From the NCBI GenBank assembly GCA_964019425.1, contig OZ025853.1:502001-566000 (forward strand): a stretch of DNA of 64,000 nt. The letters are read 5' to 3'. How positions within the stretch are numbered: the first letter of the stretch is position 1; every line of letters begins with the position of its first letter. The position numbers and the translations under genes were made by a program. Shown piece after piece: positions 45,201 through 56,530 of this stretch. The DNA is from Flectonema sp. DT1601. Lineage: Eukaryota; Euglenozoa; Diplonemea; Diplonemida; Diplonemidae. A model generated the notes under the pieces. The model did no database searches. It had not been told where the DNA came from and saw only the letters and a list, made by a program, of their open reading frames with translations.

Positions 45201-48200
45201 TCACGAACTAGAACAATCTCTTCCTGTTATAGCTCAGGCAATGAGGGGGATTGATTCACTGTCAAAGCAAGACGTTGTTGAGATCAGAAGTTATTCATCA
45301 GCTCCAAGATCAGTTCTTCTCACAGCTGAAGCAGTTTTGATACTTTTGAATGAGAAGAAATCAGGTGAATGGCAAACTGCTCGTCAGATAATGGCGAAAA
45401 GTGATTTTCTTCACAGATTACAAAATTTTGATAAATCAGCAATGACAAATGAATCTGTGTCGAAGTTAGAACGCATCATCAAAGATGACGAGTTCAGCCC
45501 TGAAAAAGTTGGCCTAACCGGATCCTACGCCTGCAGATCAATGTGCGTATGGGTTCGAATGATGTACAAGTATTTCTACGCGGACAAGAAAGCAACTCCA
45601 AAAAGAGAACGAGTTTTTGAACTGGAAAACATCATGTCATCGATTCAAGAACAGCTGGACTCTTCATTGTCAGATCAAAGATCAAAAGTATTGGAATTAG
45701 AAAGTCTTCAAAAGAGACTTCAGCAATTAGAAATGCAACACAGCAGTCACTCAAACTCAATGTCTCACATTAAAACACGACTTAATACTGCTGTTGAATT
45801 GTGTAACTTGTTAGCTGATGATGTTGATGGTTGGACTGCTGAAAGTATCGAGATACGAACACAGATTTCGATATGTATGCAAACTTCGTTTATAGCAGCT
45901 GCAAGGATTGCGTATTCAGGACCATTCTCGCCCAGACATCGAAAAATATTGGAATCGAATCTTGTGGACTTGTTAGTTGACCATGTTGGTGATAATTATC
46001 AATCTCACAAAGACTTTATAAAATATTTAAAAACTTCACCAAACTTAGGAGTATCGTCTTTAATATCAAAAGCGACTCTGAGAGAATGGAAATTAACAAA
46101 ACTTCCGACTGACTACGATACGATCGAAGGAATATCTATACTTTATTGGTGTTGTAAGGCTTCATACTCAAAACGATGGCCATTGGTTATTGACCCTCAC
46201 AGTCAAATTCAACAATGGTTACACGAGACGTTTTCAAAAGATGGTTTAAAGACGCTCTCTCTACCAGGCTCTTCAGACTCTGTTGAATCTCATAAACGGT
46301 TTATTCAACAAATTGAAATAGCTGTTGAAGGTGGGAATCCTTTAGTTGTTGACAGAGTTGAGAGCTCAATAGATAATTCTCTTTTACCGATATTAAATAA
46401 AAAGATTGAAACTATACCTGTTCATGAAAGGGATTCCAGTGGACACCAATATCGTTTATTACTGCATACCGACAGTTCAATTATTTATAATCCTGATTTT
46501 AAATTAATCTTAATGTCAAGTAATCAATCGGTACCCTTAGATCCTGATGTTTGGGTAGTTTCAAATGTTATATCATTCGGGGTCACAAATACTAACCTAC
46601 AACATCTACTTGTTAGTGATCTGTTGGGTAATGGACAGATGGATGCTGAGGAAGCAACACGTTCTGCTTTGTCAACAGTGATGAATAGTAAAAGACAACT
46701 CGCTTCATATGAAAATCAAGTTCTCTCAGCCTTACAATCAAATAAAGCAACTGTACTCGACGATGGGACAATCGTAAAAAATCTTCAAAAGTTGAGACAA
46801 ACTTCAATCTTTATTAAAAAACAAGTTGTCGAAGCTGAGGCGAAATCAGTCGAAATATCGAACACACATGCTGACTATTTAAAAATAGCAGAGAGAGGGG
46901 CAATGTTTTTTACTGTACTGCAGAAGCTACAAGAAATTGATTCTTCGTACACCTTTTCACTATCATCTGTGAATGAATGTCTCAGTAGTTATGTTTTAAA
47001 CTTAGGATTAGATCAACCAGTAGGACAGCTCCTTGAAAAAGCGACGGAACTTCTTTTCTCGTTCGCTTCATGTGCTATTCGAAGGGAACACTTTCCAGTG
47101 TTTGCTTGTTATTTTACAATAAAAATATCATCTAGTAATGGTAACGCTCCTCCTAATAGTTGGGAAATTCTCTCTTCTGACTTACCTGATCTGGTTAATT
47201 CAACGACGCCACTTGAGAAGCCTTCTGCAGCTGACTGGATAACTGACCGACAGTGGCAAGCTTTACAGGTGTGTGCTACTTTAAAAAATTGGTTCTTAAT
47301 AATCTTAACTCAGGCCACAATTTAAATTAATAAAATACAGCCTAATGAGGACACATCAAGCTCAAACCTCTGCGATGTCATTCTTCAAAGATGTGATGTT
47401 TGGAAGCAGGTTTGTTGTTGTTTTCTTTAAAATTAATTATCAAAAAAACACACCTGTCGAGGTCATAATTAACAACCAAACCAAAAACAGTGGGCGAGTG
47501 ATCTAAAAATCCACAACTCAGATCCAATGCCCGAAGGCAACATAACAAATTGGGAGAAACTGCTACTGACAAAGATTCTTAAACCGAAATGTTTTTATGA
47601 AGCTTCTCTGACATTTGTTAAAAGTGTCTTAGGAGAAAAATACATTCAACACATAACACCAACTGCAATAGAAGAAACTATCTTCAGCTGGACCACAACA
47701 ACATCACCACTACTACTAATGTTACATGAAGGAGGTATTGGTGACAACACTATCTCGACTATAGCTGAACTCCGTAACAAAGAACATCAAGTTGTATCGC
47801 ATTCCTACGCTGGTGTGGTGACGGCAGCGGATATCATCAGTGAGGTTGATAGGTCAAGAAAATCAGGAGAATGTCTATTTCTTCATGATATTCACATGGC
47901 AAGTTCTTCAGTCATTTCAGCTTTATCAAGTACTGTATTACATTCACTTGTGTCATCTCATCCTCAGTTTCGTTTGGTTTTAATCTATTCCTACAGCAGT
48001 TCGAATCAAATTAATATACCACAAGAACTAATTCGGGAGTGTGTAAAGGTTCATTGTGAGCCTCAAGTTGGTATAAAATCACTTATGAAATCTGAATTCT
48101 TAGCCAGATGTTCAGAAGACAACACCGACAGTAGAGGACCTTCATACTGCTTATCAATGTTTCATGCTGTTACGTTAGAAAGAATCCGGTTGAAATATTT

Positions 48201-49425
48201 AAATTGGAATTCGTCCAATATATTCGTATCTGAAAACAGTCTTGAACACGCTGTCATGATGTTGGACGCTTTGCTAATAAAGTCTCAAGAACCTCAAGCA
48301 GATGACTTCAGCCTCCTCAGATCATCAATACTAGATGCATATTATGGAGGACTGGGTGCTTCTCAATTCAACTACAGGACGCTTAAGTGTCTTTTAAGAA
48401 GATTCATAAACCCGTGTACTAGTATTGAAGGGTCCTCTCTTGCGACACACAGCGATAGATATACTGTTCCAGTGGCATGGGGAGCTCCTGCTTTATACTC
48501 TGATGTTATAGATGGGCTTCCTGATGATGACACGTCGGCTATTCTTGGTGTTGGTGATTGTGCTTTAGATTCTATTCATGAAGAAATGTCAATTTCACTT
48601 TTTAAAATGATGAATTCTATTTCGTGTTCGTCGACTGTTTTTATTAATATTTTTGAATTGTCATGTCCTGGAGTCATTCATGTGGAGGGATCGTTATTTG
48701 GAGGACACTCGTTGTCGGAAGTTTTATCTCAGGAAATAAAATCATCCAATAAACTCGTAAGCATTGTTTCATCATCTTTAAAAACTCTTACCGATAATTC
48801 AAAATTGCCATCATCATCATCCGACGATAACCATACACTTTATGATGTACTACGTTCTGGTAGAGTTCCTTCAAAGTGGTTGAGACACTCATTTGAAACA
48901 AATTCACAAAATGACATTTTAAAATGGATGTCTGAGTTCAACAATAAAGTATCATTTATAAGACGATGGGTGAGTAGTAGAAGTGCTAAATTGGAATTAT
49001 TCAATCTTGGGGGGTTGTTTCATCCAAAAGTTTTCTTATCAACAGCTAGACTTGACTTTGCAGCATCTCAAGGGACTCCGTTGTCGTCTGTTGTTCTTAC
49101 GTTTGCTGTTGATCCTGACAATAGTAAACGGTCATCATATTCGTATAATTTAAGTGGACTGCGTTGTGATTGTTGTTCGTGGGATTCAATAGCGCAGTCA
49201 CTCGCATCTGAGAAACGCGGAAGTCCAAAACCAGATTTTCCTGTTCTCACACTCAACTTTACTGATGCCTCATCATGGCATGTGTCTCATGGTAGGAATA
49301 TATCTGTTCCTCTTTATTCTCATTCTGGTAGATCAGAAAGTTCATTCATCGCGGAGGTTAACTTACCCTGCAGTACAGATGCCGATCAGTTAGTTGAGGC
49401 AGGCGCTGCACTGATCTCCATGTGA
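36251..49425 (+). CDS. Axonemal dynein heavy chain, inner-arm type, with degenerate Walker B motifs
   Basis: Five exons: 36251-37568, 37632-41248, 41833-47268, 47341-47409 and 47491-49425; in frame, 4124 residues. The tail has the axonemal inner-arm signature YYVFSARGVTRHVDD and SQYKKWRIFSHWKTSV. The motor has all four P-loops: GPSGTGKTE (AAA1, about residue 1502), GSSGCGKS (AAA2, about 1777), GPSGVGKS (AAA3, about 2128) and GTSGCGRQ (AAA4, about 2467). A stalk coiled coil surrounds the microtubule-binding segment (FSPEKVGLTGSYACRSMCVW). Notably AAA1 reads GAWGCLSNLTALPTKVL where dyneins have GAWGCFDEFNRI, so both Walker B acidic residues are missing; AAA3 has IDNMN instead of DDLN. If the model is right, the motor may bind but not hydrolyse ATP at AAA1. 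Intron 2 (584 nt) is about seven times longer than the others. Confidence 0.9.
41249..41832. other. Oversized dynein intron with an island of different composition
   Basis: Other introns here are mostly 63-171 nt; this one is 584. Its ends (GTTTGT donor, AACAACAG acceptor) are ordinary, but about 41330-41815 is richer in G and C and lacks homopolymers. On the - strand it holds two overlapping frames, 41232-41585 and 41519-41821, with protein-like composition (for example KLSFEVTVNGPDGYFVTLP and RKQGDFSVITHKQLEGS). No family is recognised and no terminal repeats are seen. It looks like an insertion, either a gene fragment or a remnant of an element. Confidence 0.55.
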
Positions 49426-49669
49426 AGAATGCCTTCTTTATTTCCGCCAATTGCTTGTTTTTAATACGTATTTTCTTTTTTTTAAGTTGTGTGTTGGTGT
49501 GAATAACGCCGATCAACTCTGCTAGTAAGTTTGTGTTTTTTTATTTATTTATTTCTTTCTGTATCTTTATCGCACTAAATTCACACGACTTTTTTTTTTT
49601 TTCCCTTCCAGCTTTTTAATTCCGTTGTGAAAATGATTTATTTTGTTATTGCCAAATGCCGACATATCC

Positions 49670-49705
<36 letters not shown>

Positions 49706-50296
49706 ACTTTGTTTTGTGTCATGAGTACAATCCTCCCCCTTTCTTCGTTTTTAAAAAAAAAATATTCAAAAGCATGAATAATGCTATGTGCGTTTAGTTT
49801 TTGCCTACAGTTTTTGGTCAGCTTTTCTTTTCGTTCTCTTTTTTTTTTTTCCTTCCATAGATTACCTACCTTGCTTAGCTAACTTGCATATTGCAGTTGT
49901 CGTTCAGAATTCTTTGTTAGGAAAGTTGTTAGCATCCTCCTCTTTCAGGTTTAACTAATATTCCAATAACTGTAAAGTACTTACCAGCGAGACATAATAA
50001 TATATAATTAACAAACCACACACTATCAGAATCAATACTTCTTTTGAAATAGACCAATTGATGGATCCGATTTATTAATTAACTGGAATGAAGTCCCTTA
50101 GAACTTACTGATGAAGGCCTAAGAGGGACAAGTAGTATAAGATTAAGGCTCCCTGAAAACTACGTATTCCACAAGTGTATTATGGAACAGCAGAACAATT
50201 GTGTTTTTATAATTTTTCTTTTTTTTTATATTTTTATTTTAGTGCACTTTTTTATAATAAACTCATATTTTAACAATCAGAATCAATACCACAACA
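49426..50296. other. Intergenic region, 871 nt
   Basis: It contains an A run of about 32 nt (49671-49702) and several T runs. An imperfect hairpin, GTCCCTTAG (50093-50101) against CTAAGAGGGAC (50119-50129), is the only structure seen. No coding frame. TTTTATTTTAG at about 50232-50242 is a likely leader acceptor. Confidence 0.5.
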
Positions 50297-51360
50297 ATGT
50301 TCCGAAGAGCTGTTCAGCTGAGAGCACCCTCTGCAGATTTCTGGGGCTACAAAACATGTGGTCTCCCTGCTGGTGTATTAATTAATGGAACAAAGTCTCT
50401 AGTGGAAGGAACGAGAACTGTCAGAGGTAAGATGTTAAAAGCTCCTATTTTAGACCAAGACTCAATGATGATAATGGGAAAGTTAGGAGGGTACCAGGCA
50501 GTGAAATGTTCAAAGACGGACACTGCTACTGCGGGTACTGAGGGATTAGCAGAATTAACGAATACGAAGGAAAAAGTTGTCATAATAAAACAAAACATTG
50601 GAACTTGGACTACTCAAGTAGTATTAAATCCTGGGGATTATGATGACGTTAGTTCGTTAGGACTTACTGATGATCAATTATCTTGTTTATCAATATACTC
50701 AAGCGCTATTCTTCTGTCTACGAAGTACGGTGATGTGTCAGGAGCTAGTTGTGTTGTTCTCGGATCGAATACTCCAATTGGATCAGTTTTGGCATCGGTT
50801 CTTTCATCTGCGGGAGGTAAAGTAACTTCAATTCCATGGAGTGAATCAGGTACCATTCCGTCTGACATACCATCCGCATCATTTATCTTTAATGGTGTTG
50901 GTGGGAGTGTTCTCCGTTCCGCTACCGACAGCGCTGCTCAGAAGTATGAATTTTTTTATTTTTATTTTTATTTTTGTTAATAATATACCAATCAATTAAC
51001 ACGCAGCTGTACTGTAGTCTCATGGTCAAACTTGTCTGGTGAAAAGATGGATGTCGCGGGTACCCGTGCCTTCATGAGTGGTTTACAAATGAGAGGATTT
51101 TGGTATGTCTTCGTTGTGTAATAATGTTATTGTGATTATTATCTTTGTGTTGTTTATTCTATAAAACAAAACACAGGTATCAAAGATGGTTAACAGAATC
51201 TACCCCTGAAGAACGCCAAGATGTGTACAAAAAGGCTGCCGCAGTAGTCAAGGGTGCGCAATCACCCCTATTTAAGACATCAACACACCAATGGTCTGAT
51301 TTTAAGAACGCGTTCAATTCTTCTAGTCCGTTAGAAGTTCCTATTCTGACATTCGCGTGA
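50297..51360 (+). CDS. MECR: Mitochondrial trans-2-enoyl-CoA/ACP reductase (MECR/ETR1-like)
   Basis: Three exons (50297-50943, 51007-51102, 51177-51360), 308 residues. MECR is the NADPH-dependent last step of mitochondrial type II fatty-acid synthesis, which feeds lipoate formation. The N-terminus MFRRAVQLRAPSADFWGYKT is a typical presequence. The fold is a medium-chain dehydrogenase/reductase: an N-terminal catalytic part (NIGTWTTQVVLN), a Rossmann part (SCVVLGSNTPIGSVLASVLS; the glycine motif is changed), SFIFNGVGGSVLRSA equivalent to the family N-x-VGG, and MRGFWYQRWL, the GFW-x-x-W of ETR1/MECR. Slightly shorter than the usual approximately 370 residues, mostly in the N-terminal half. Both introns are short, with GTATGA and GTATGT donors. 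Confidence 0.82.
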
Positions 51361-52000
51361 TATATTGATTTTGCCTCAGAGCTTATCAATTCTTGTGTAA
51401 TAGGTTTCTACGTTGGGACAGCACAACTGAGTTCCCTCTTTTTTTTTTTTTTTTTTGAATGTTTTTTTCCTCCGTATTTTCTTTCACAAAACAATCATGT
51501 TTTTTTTTGTGACTGAATAAGAGCTCGTGGAGAAGGGGAAAAAAAAAAAAAAAAAAAGGGGGAACCCTACTACTATGTCGGAAAGAAAAAAAAACGAAAA
51601 ACCATGAGCGTGAAAACAACAAAAAAACAAAAAAAAAAACAATTCTCTTGGTTAAAAATTATTTTTTCAGTAGTGTTGCCCCCTTATTATTGTGGTTATT
51701 TTTTTTTTTTCCAGTGAGGAACATAGCCAGTGTAATCTTTTTTTTTTTTAAATTTCTTTATGTCCCTCGCTGTTGTACAGTGTTCCCCCCTTCAAAAGGG
51801 GACCATAACTACCGCGTTTCATTCGATTTGGTTTGAAGGAAACTCGAGTAAGCCGCGTGTTTACATTATTTATTATTTACGTCAGGTATACAAATGTTGT
51901 CTTTGGTGGTATTTTGTTTTATTTTTTTGTGCATTAAATTAAAAAAAAATCTTTTTTTTTTAAACAGTTTGTGTTTCCCAAATCAAATGTCTTTTGATAA
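51361..52000. other. Intergenic region, 640 nt, homopolymer-rich
   Basis: Nothing coding. It has many T and A runs, such as 51441-51456 and 51540-51557. TTTTTTTTTAAACAG at about 51953-51967 is a leader acceptor candidate. An upstream ORF of 14 codons (51987-52031) overlaps the next gene's start in another frame. Confidence 0.5.
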
Positions 52001-52957
52001 ATGTCAGTCGATGCAAGTAGAATCTTAGTTTTCAACGGAGATGGGAATGTTCGTATTGCTCACGATCCTAGTTTTGTGAATCAAACTGAGAGTCGACCTC
52101 AGTTTTTAGAAACACCGCTTCGAAGACGTCCTGTCTTCAAGTCGTTAACGTCACCTTCCTTGAGAGAAAGTGATTTGCAATTCTGGACGGGGGATGTTCC
52201 TCCTCCTTTAGATCCTCCTGATGTTGTTGCTGCTTTGAATGTGAGAAGAGTTGTTAAGAAGACTTCTTCAAGTAACGTACCAATTAATAAATTAACACCT
52301 CCGAGGCCGAGGAGGGATATCTCCCCTTCGATTGATTCATCTCCACTTCCTCATCGAACAGATTTCGATAGAACTACGTCTCCAGGAGTTAGTGAATTAT
52401 CATTTCTAACATCGAAGGCAATTACTGATTCAGTTCTCGGTGATTATCGTCCCAGCAATGTAGTTCCACCTCCCAGAGATATGTCAAAGAGATGGATATC
52501 ACCTCCTTGTAGAAGTTACAGTCATACTTCTGATGTGTCGGAAGTGACTCGAATTAATGAAACAGTTCCACCACCTCGACATCTAAGATCTATTAATTCA
52601 CCTCACAGTATTACATCACAAAGGAGAGAAGTAATCGTTGAACATAGGAGTGCTTCACGTGAGTTGTTGTCACCTGAAATTAGATCTCTTTCAGTAGGAA
52701 GTACCTGCACACATCGCAGGTCTGAAACACCTCCTCCATCAAAGTTTTGTTTCAGACCGGAAACATCTCCGACGCGTTCGGTTGTTTTTCCCGACACTCC
52801 TGTTGAAACATTTCGATTTCGATCAACACTTCCTCAAACGCCGATAATATCGACCAGCAGAGCAACGTCTCCAGCAAGGCCAGTTAAACAACATTGGGTT
52901 CCTTCTCAGCAGTGGGTGACTTCTATGTTTTCACAGCATCAGCAGACCACGTTTTAG
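52001..52957 (+). CDS. Disordered Ser/Pro-rich protein (318 aa)
   Basis: Single exon; starts MSVDASRILVFNGDGNVRI. Almost all of it is disordered, with many SP and TP sites (TSPSLRES, RTTSPGVSE, SINSPHSI, ETSPTRSV, RATSPARP) and a repeated VPPPR-x motif (VVPPPRDMSK, TVPPPRHLRS). It is a likely substrate of proline-directed kinases. No domain recognised. It shares the string LPQTPI and the same style with the 218-aa protein at 14067-14723. An upstream ATG 14 nt earlier opens a 14-codon frame overlapping the start, which could lower translation. Confidence 0.75.
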   Translation: MSVDASRILVFNGDGNVRIAHDPSFVNQTESRPQFLETPLRRRPVFKSLTSPSLRESDLQFWTGDVPPPLDPPDVVAALNVRRVVKKTSSSNVPINKLTPPRPRRDISPSIDSSPLPHRTDFDRTTSPGVSELSFLTSKAITDSVLGDYRPSNVVPPPRDMSKRWISPPCRSYSHTSDVSEVTRINETVPPPRHLRSINSPHSITSQRREVIVEHRSASRELLSPEIRSLSVGSTCTHRRSETPPPSKFCFRPETSPTRSVVFPDTPVETFRFRSTLPQTPIISTSRATSPARPVKQHWVPSQQWVTSMFSQHQQTTF

Positions 52958-53427
52958 ATAATTTTATATTTCTTTGCATTGATCTGCAGGAGGCTCGCTT
53001 AATTATCTTTTTTTTAATTTCAAAAGAAAAAAAAAAAAAAAAAAAAAAGCTACTGCAATCAACAATTGTTTTTTTTTTTTCTCTCTTTGCCTGGGTGAAT
53101 CAAGTCCTTCCTCAGGTGTATTATTGTTATTTTGTTGGGACTTTTGATCGTTTTTCGCAATCCTGTACTGTAGTTGTTTATTAGTTTTATATTTTAATGT
53201 TGTTTTTTAAGTTTTTACGTTTTTCTATTTATTTCCAGAGCCGTGTCGAACTGATGTGAGTAGAATTGAAAGCTAATGAACTAACTTAATCTCGTGTGTG
53301 GGTATTAACCTTTGAGAACTTCTTTTGAGGTTTGGCGAATGACTTTGATACAGTGAAGAAATAAATTGGCGTCAATTTTCTCTCCTTTTTCTAGATTAAA
53401 CGTTTCTCTAAAAAAAAGAAAAAAAAA
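52958..53427. other. Intergenic region, 470 nt
   Basis: A and T runs at about 53030-53080; no gene. TATTTATTTCCAG at about 53226-53238 could be the leader acceptor for the nuclease-like gene, giving a 190-nt leader. Confidence 0.5.
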
Positions 53428-54492
53428 ATGTTTCGGATGCTCAGTGTCGCAGCCCTCAAATCCGCCCCGAAGGCTGTCGGCATTCACCAGGTTAGATTCG
53501 CTGCAAAGAAAGCTGTTAAAAAAGAAAAGGCAAGTGTAGTTGATGTGCCAAAACCAAAAACAAATGTTAAACGAGTCAAGGCGTCAACAGCAACGGCGAG
53601 CGTCAGGCGAATTGCTCCGCATCCAACTGGCGTTTCAATTGAATTTAACACCAATGCTCACAGATACACTGTAAAGGGTGCTACTGGTCATAACTTAAGG
53701 TCTGTAACAGGTTTACTTAGAGCTCCATTAACAACAGACGAAGGTGATGTCCTTCCACCAGTAACTCATCCTTTTGATATGGAAGGTATTGCTCTCAGAG
53801 TTGCTGAAAGAGAAGGAAAGACAGTCGATGAAGTAAAAAAAGAATGGGAAAACATCGCAATTTTTGGTTCTAAACTTCACCACTTTATATACCACGATCT
53901 GACTGGTGAGAAGCTACCGAATGACGTATACTTTACTGATGAAGAACTTGTGGAAACGAGACCAGTTGCATACCAAAACGCGTATTTTGAGTACAAGAAA
54001 CTCCTTTCAAGCTTTGGATATTCTCTTTACCCTGGAGGATCAGAAATGATTGTTGCTTCTCTTAAACATAACTTAGCTGGTACTATTGATTGTTTGATGC
54101 AATGTCCTGAAGGCAATCAAATAGATCCAAAACCTCATCTACTTCTCATCGATTGGAAAACAAACAAACAAAAACTTCGCGGAGGTCGAGTTTTTCCTGG
54201 AAACCCAGAAACTCTAAACTGGCCTTTTCAGAACCTTCCGGCTATAAAAACATCTGAGTATGCCCTTCAGACAAACTGCTATCGTAGAATCCTCGAGATT
54301 GAAGGCTACCTCCGCAAACCAATGCCAATCAAAATGGCTATTGCTCAGTTCATTCAATTACCAAAGGGGAAGGTAGAAGTCGATGGTATTAGCATCAGCG
54401 AGTTGGAATCTTCACGCATTAGTGATCTGTTTACATCATCGAACACGCAGAAGACAAAAGAAGCAAGAAAGAAACTTCCATTCTCTCTTTAA
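53428..54492 (+). CDS. Mitochondrial PD-(D/E)XK nuclease-like protein (354 aa)
   Basis: Single exon. N-terminus MFRMLSVAALKSAPKAVGIH followed by a Lys/Ala-rich stretch is a strong mitochondrial presequence. The core matches RecB/MGME1-like nucleases in motif order: a helix with HHFIYHDLTG (about residue 150), GSEMIVASLKHNLAGTIDCL (Glu and the GTID aspartate, about 203-222), LLLIDWKTNKQ (the D-x-K motif with a Trp, about 238-248) and ALQTNCYRRILE (Q-x-x-x-Y, about 280). Such enzymes process DNA ends or flaps; a role in mitochondrial DNA maintenance is an inference. In the N-terminal part KTVDEVKKEWENIAIFGSKL precedes the first motif, as in Cas4/MGME1-type proteins. Confidence 0.82.
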   Translation: MFRMLSVAALKSAPKAVGIHQVRFAAKKAVKKEKASVVDVPKPKTNVKRVKASTATASVRRIAPHPTGVSIEFNTNAHRYTVKGATGHNLRSVTGLLRAPLTTDEGDVLPPVTHPFDMEGIALRVAEREGKTVDEVKKEWENIAIFGSKLHHFIYHDLTGEKLPNDVYFTDEELVETRPVAYQNAYFEYKKLLSSFGYSLYPGGSEMIVASLKHNLAGTIDCLMQCPEGNQIDPKPHLLLIDWKTNKQKLRGGRVFPGNPETLNWPFQNLPAIKTSEYALQTNCYRRILEIEGYLRKPMPIKMAIAQFIQLPKGKVEVDGISISELESSRISDLFTSSNTQKTKEARKKLPFSL

Positions 54493-54937
54493 ACTGATAA
54501 ATGTTTAAAGAGAAACAATACTTTTTTAGATTTTTTTAAAGTGGAAGTCATCACTAGCTGCTTTCATATATGGTTTTCTTTTTCTTTGTGACGTTTCTAC
54601 TCAATTAGCAGTCCCTGAATGTAGTCAAACATTTCCGTATTAAATCCTCTCCCCAAAAAAAAAAAAAAAAAAAAAAAAAATTGTTGTAGGCTTTGTACGT
54701 AGTGCTTATTCACTTCGGACACCCCTTTCTAACCTTTTAGTGTGTTATACGTCAGAGATGAGGCATCAGTGTATACCTGTCTCTTATACCGCGCCTAATG
54801 GTTGCAGTCAAAAATTAGTTGATCAGTCTTTTGTGGTCACATCCCCTGCTAGATATTTACTATTCGTGAATTCATTGAGATCCTTTTCTGATTAATCTGT
54901 TTTATTATATTTCAGTACATCAAATTACCACAACAAG
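54493..54937. other. Intergenic region, 445 nt
   Basis: An A run of about 27 nt at 54654-54680; otherwise unassigned sequence. Ends in the leader acceptor TTTTATTATATTTCAG. Confidence 0.5.
54900..54915 (+). promoter_or_regulatory. Candidate leader (trans-)splice acceptor
   Basis: TTTTATTATATTTCAG, 22 nt before the TRPML ATG. T-rich with TTTCAG, the leader type of acceptor in this window. Confidence 0.45.
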
Positions 54938-56530
54938 ATGGTTGGTATTACGGATGTCGCGAAGAAGATTGTCAGACGTCCGGCAATGATGGTGGGCGAT
55001 GAGTTTCATCTTGGAACGTTTGAGAAACTAACACGCTATGGAAGACTGCCATGTAAATTTATATTATCACTGTTACTATGTTTGTTTGTATTGGTGTGGG
55101 TTGCGATGGGTGCAGCAGATAGTAATAGTTTCACGGCGTTATCAACAGAGATGATTGGTGATGTTTTTGGAGTCGATTGGGATTTACCATCTATGACCGA
55201 AAGAAAGTTATATTCCTCAGATGATGTCATCGATACTGTTATTGATGCCTATGATGGTTTTACTGAACTTACAGAATCAGAATCTGGTCTTTGGTTTGAT
55301 CCAAACCTACCACTGATGTCAATAACACTCTTGAAGAACACCTCCTCATACAAGGAACTGCTGTCTAATCCCAGAGTTGATTTATCTACGATCACTCAAA
55401 GTGATATTCCTCTGAACGATTCGTATCCTGCAGGTCCGTTTACTCCTCCTCATAATTCACAATTAATCGAAAAGACAAAACAAATAAAAGTAAAATATAA
55501 AATTAGGTCTATGCGACTACAACCATCGGATGCTTTTAAACTGAAGACATGTATTCAATGGTCTGTGGAACAGGTGTTTGATTTTCCTCACAACGGACTT
55601 GTGACATTCTATTTGAATATTGGTTATTCAAACTGTGGATCAGATTTCGAAGAACCCATGAGTACTGCTGGGACTCAAATTGAAATCGTTATTTTGATAT
55701 TGGCGTTGTGGAGTTTCATTCTTCGAAGTAAAGCAATTCTGAGGACACGTCAAATGCGATCACTACTAACATCAGCTTTATCAGAACACAGTAGTAACGT
55801 AACTCTCAGATCAAGATTGGAACCGTTGTTGGGATCACATGATGGAATTATCGATACTAGAAGTATGGAAAGCGATTCAGGTGACAGTGAGTCAGTTGCG
55901 ATGTTCTATCACCATGCTTTGAATGAATTAACATCAGTAATTGATAGAAACAAAAGAGGTTATTCATGGTTGACAACTGGAGTATTAGCTGACGCTGTTT
56001 TATTAATATCTCTTTCACTAAAAATGCACATCGTTCACACATCAAATACAATTCAATCGGGTGAGTTGATGGTGTTTAGAATACTTTTCGGTTTAGGATG
56101 CATCGCAGAATGGTGTGTTTTAGTATCACCACTTGGAGATCAGCCGTGGTTCTATTTGTTGATGATTACTATTCAAAAAGGAACTCCAAAGGCAAGCAGA
56201 TTTATCCTCAGTTGCCTTCCCATATATCTTGGATACGCCATGCTTGGTTGTCATGTTTTTGGTTCTTATTGTAGTCGATTTAGCTCTCTTGATGCATCTT
56301 CTGTAACTCTATTCTCTGTTTCTAATGGTGATGTCGTGCACGACGTTTTCGATGATATTTTTCCGTCTTCTGGAAGGTTTTATCAGGTCTTTAGTAGAAT
56401 CTATCTTTACTCTTTTATATTGTTATTCATTTATGCAGTCTTGAACATCTTCTTAGCTATTATGGAGGATACTTATTTTCAAGTAAAACGCGCCTTAGTC
56501 CTTGACCTACAGGTTGGATTGCGAAAATGA
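54938..56530 (+). CDS. Mucolipin (TRPML)-type cation channel
   Basis: A 530-residue single exon. TRPML channels release calcium and other cations from endolysosomes. First membrane segment: LPCKFILSLLLCLFVLVWVA (about residues 38-57). A long luminal loop follows with DAFKLKTCIQW and FDFPHNGLVTFYLNIGYSNC, equivalent to the mucolipin luminal domain. Further segments lie around residues 248-262, 345-360 and 380-395. The pore region has LPIYLGYAMLGCHVFGSYCS and then LFSVSNGDVVHDVF, carrying the NGD filter of mucolipins (about residue 463). The last segment is YSFILLFIYAVLNIFLAIME. Length is near the family norm (about 560-600). PKD2 channels are the nearest alternative, but the NGD filter favours TRPML. 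Confidence 0.88.
   Translation: MVGITDVAKKIVRRPAMMVGDEFHLGTFEKLTRYGRLPCKFILSLLLCLFVLVWVAMGAADSNSFTALSTEMIGDVFGVDWDLPSMTERKLYSSDDVIDTVIDAYDGFTELTESESGLWFDPNLPLMSITLLKNTSSYKELLSNPRVDLSTITQSDIPLNDSYPAGPFTPPHNSQLIEKTKQIKVKYKIRSMRLQPSDAFKLKTCIQWSVEQVFDFPHNGLVTFYLNIGYSNCGSDFEEPMSTAGTQIEIVILILALWSFILRSKAILRTRQMRSLLTSALSEHSSNVTLRSRLEPLLGSHDGIIDTRSMESDSGDSESVAMFYHHALNELTSVIDRNKRGYSWLTTGVLADAVLLISLSLKMHIVHTSNTIQSGELMVFRILFGLGCIAEWCVLVSPLGDQPWFYLLMITIQKGTPKASRFILSCLPIYLGYAMLGCHVFGSYCSRFSSLDASSVTLFSVSNGDVVHDVFDDIFPSSGRFYQVFSRIYLYSFILLFIYAVLNIFLAIMEDTYFQVKRALVLDLQVGLRK

Noticed and set aside
47310-47313. CAG at 47310-47313 as alternative acceptor of the dynein intron 3
   Set aside because: The downstream frame hits a stop at once, while the TACAG ending at 47340 gives an in-frame 23-codon exon.
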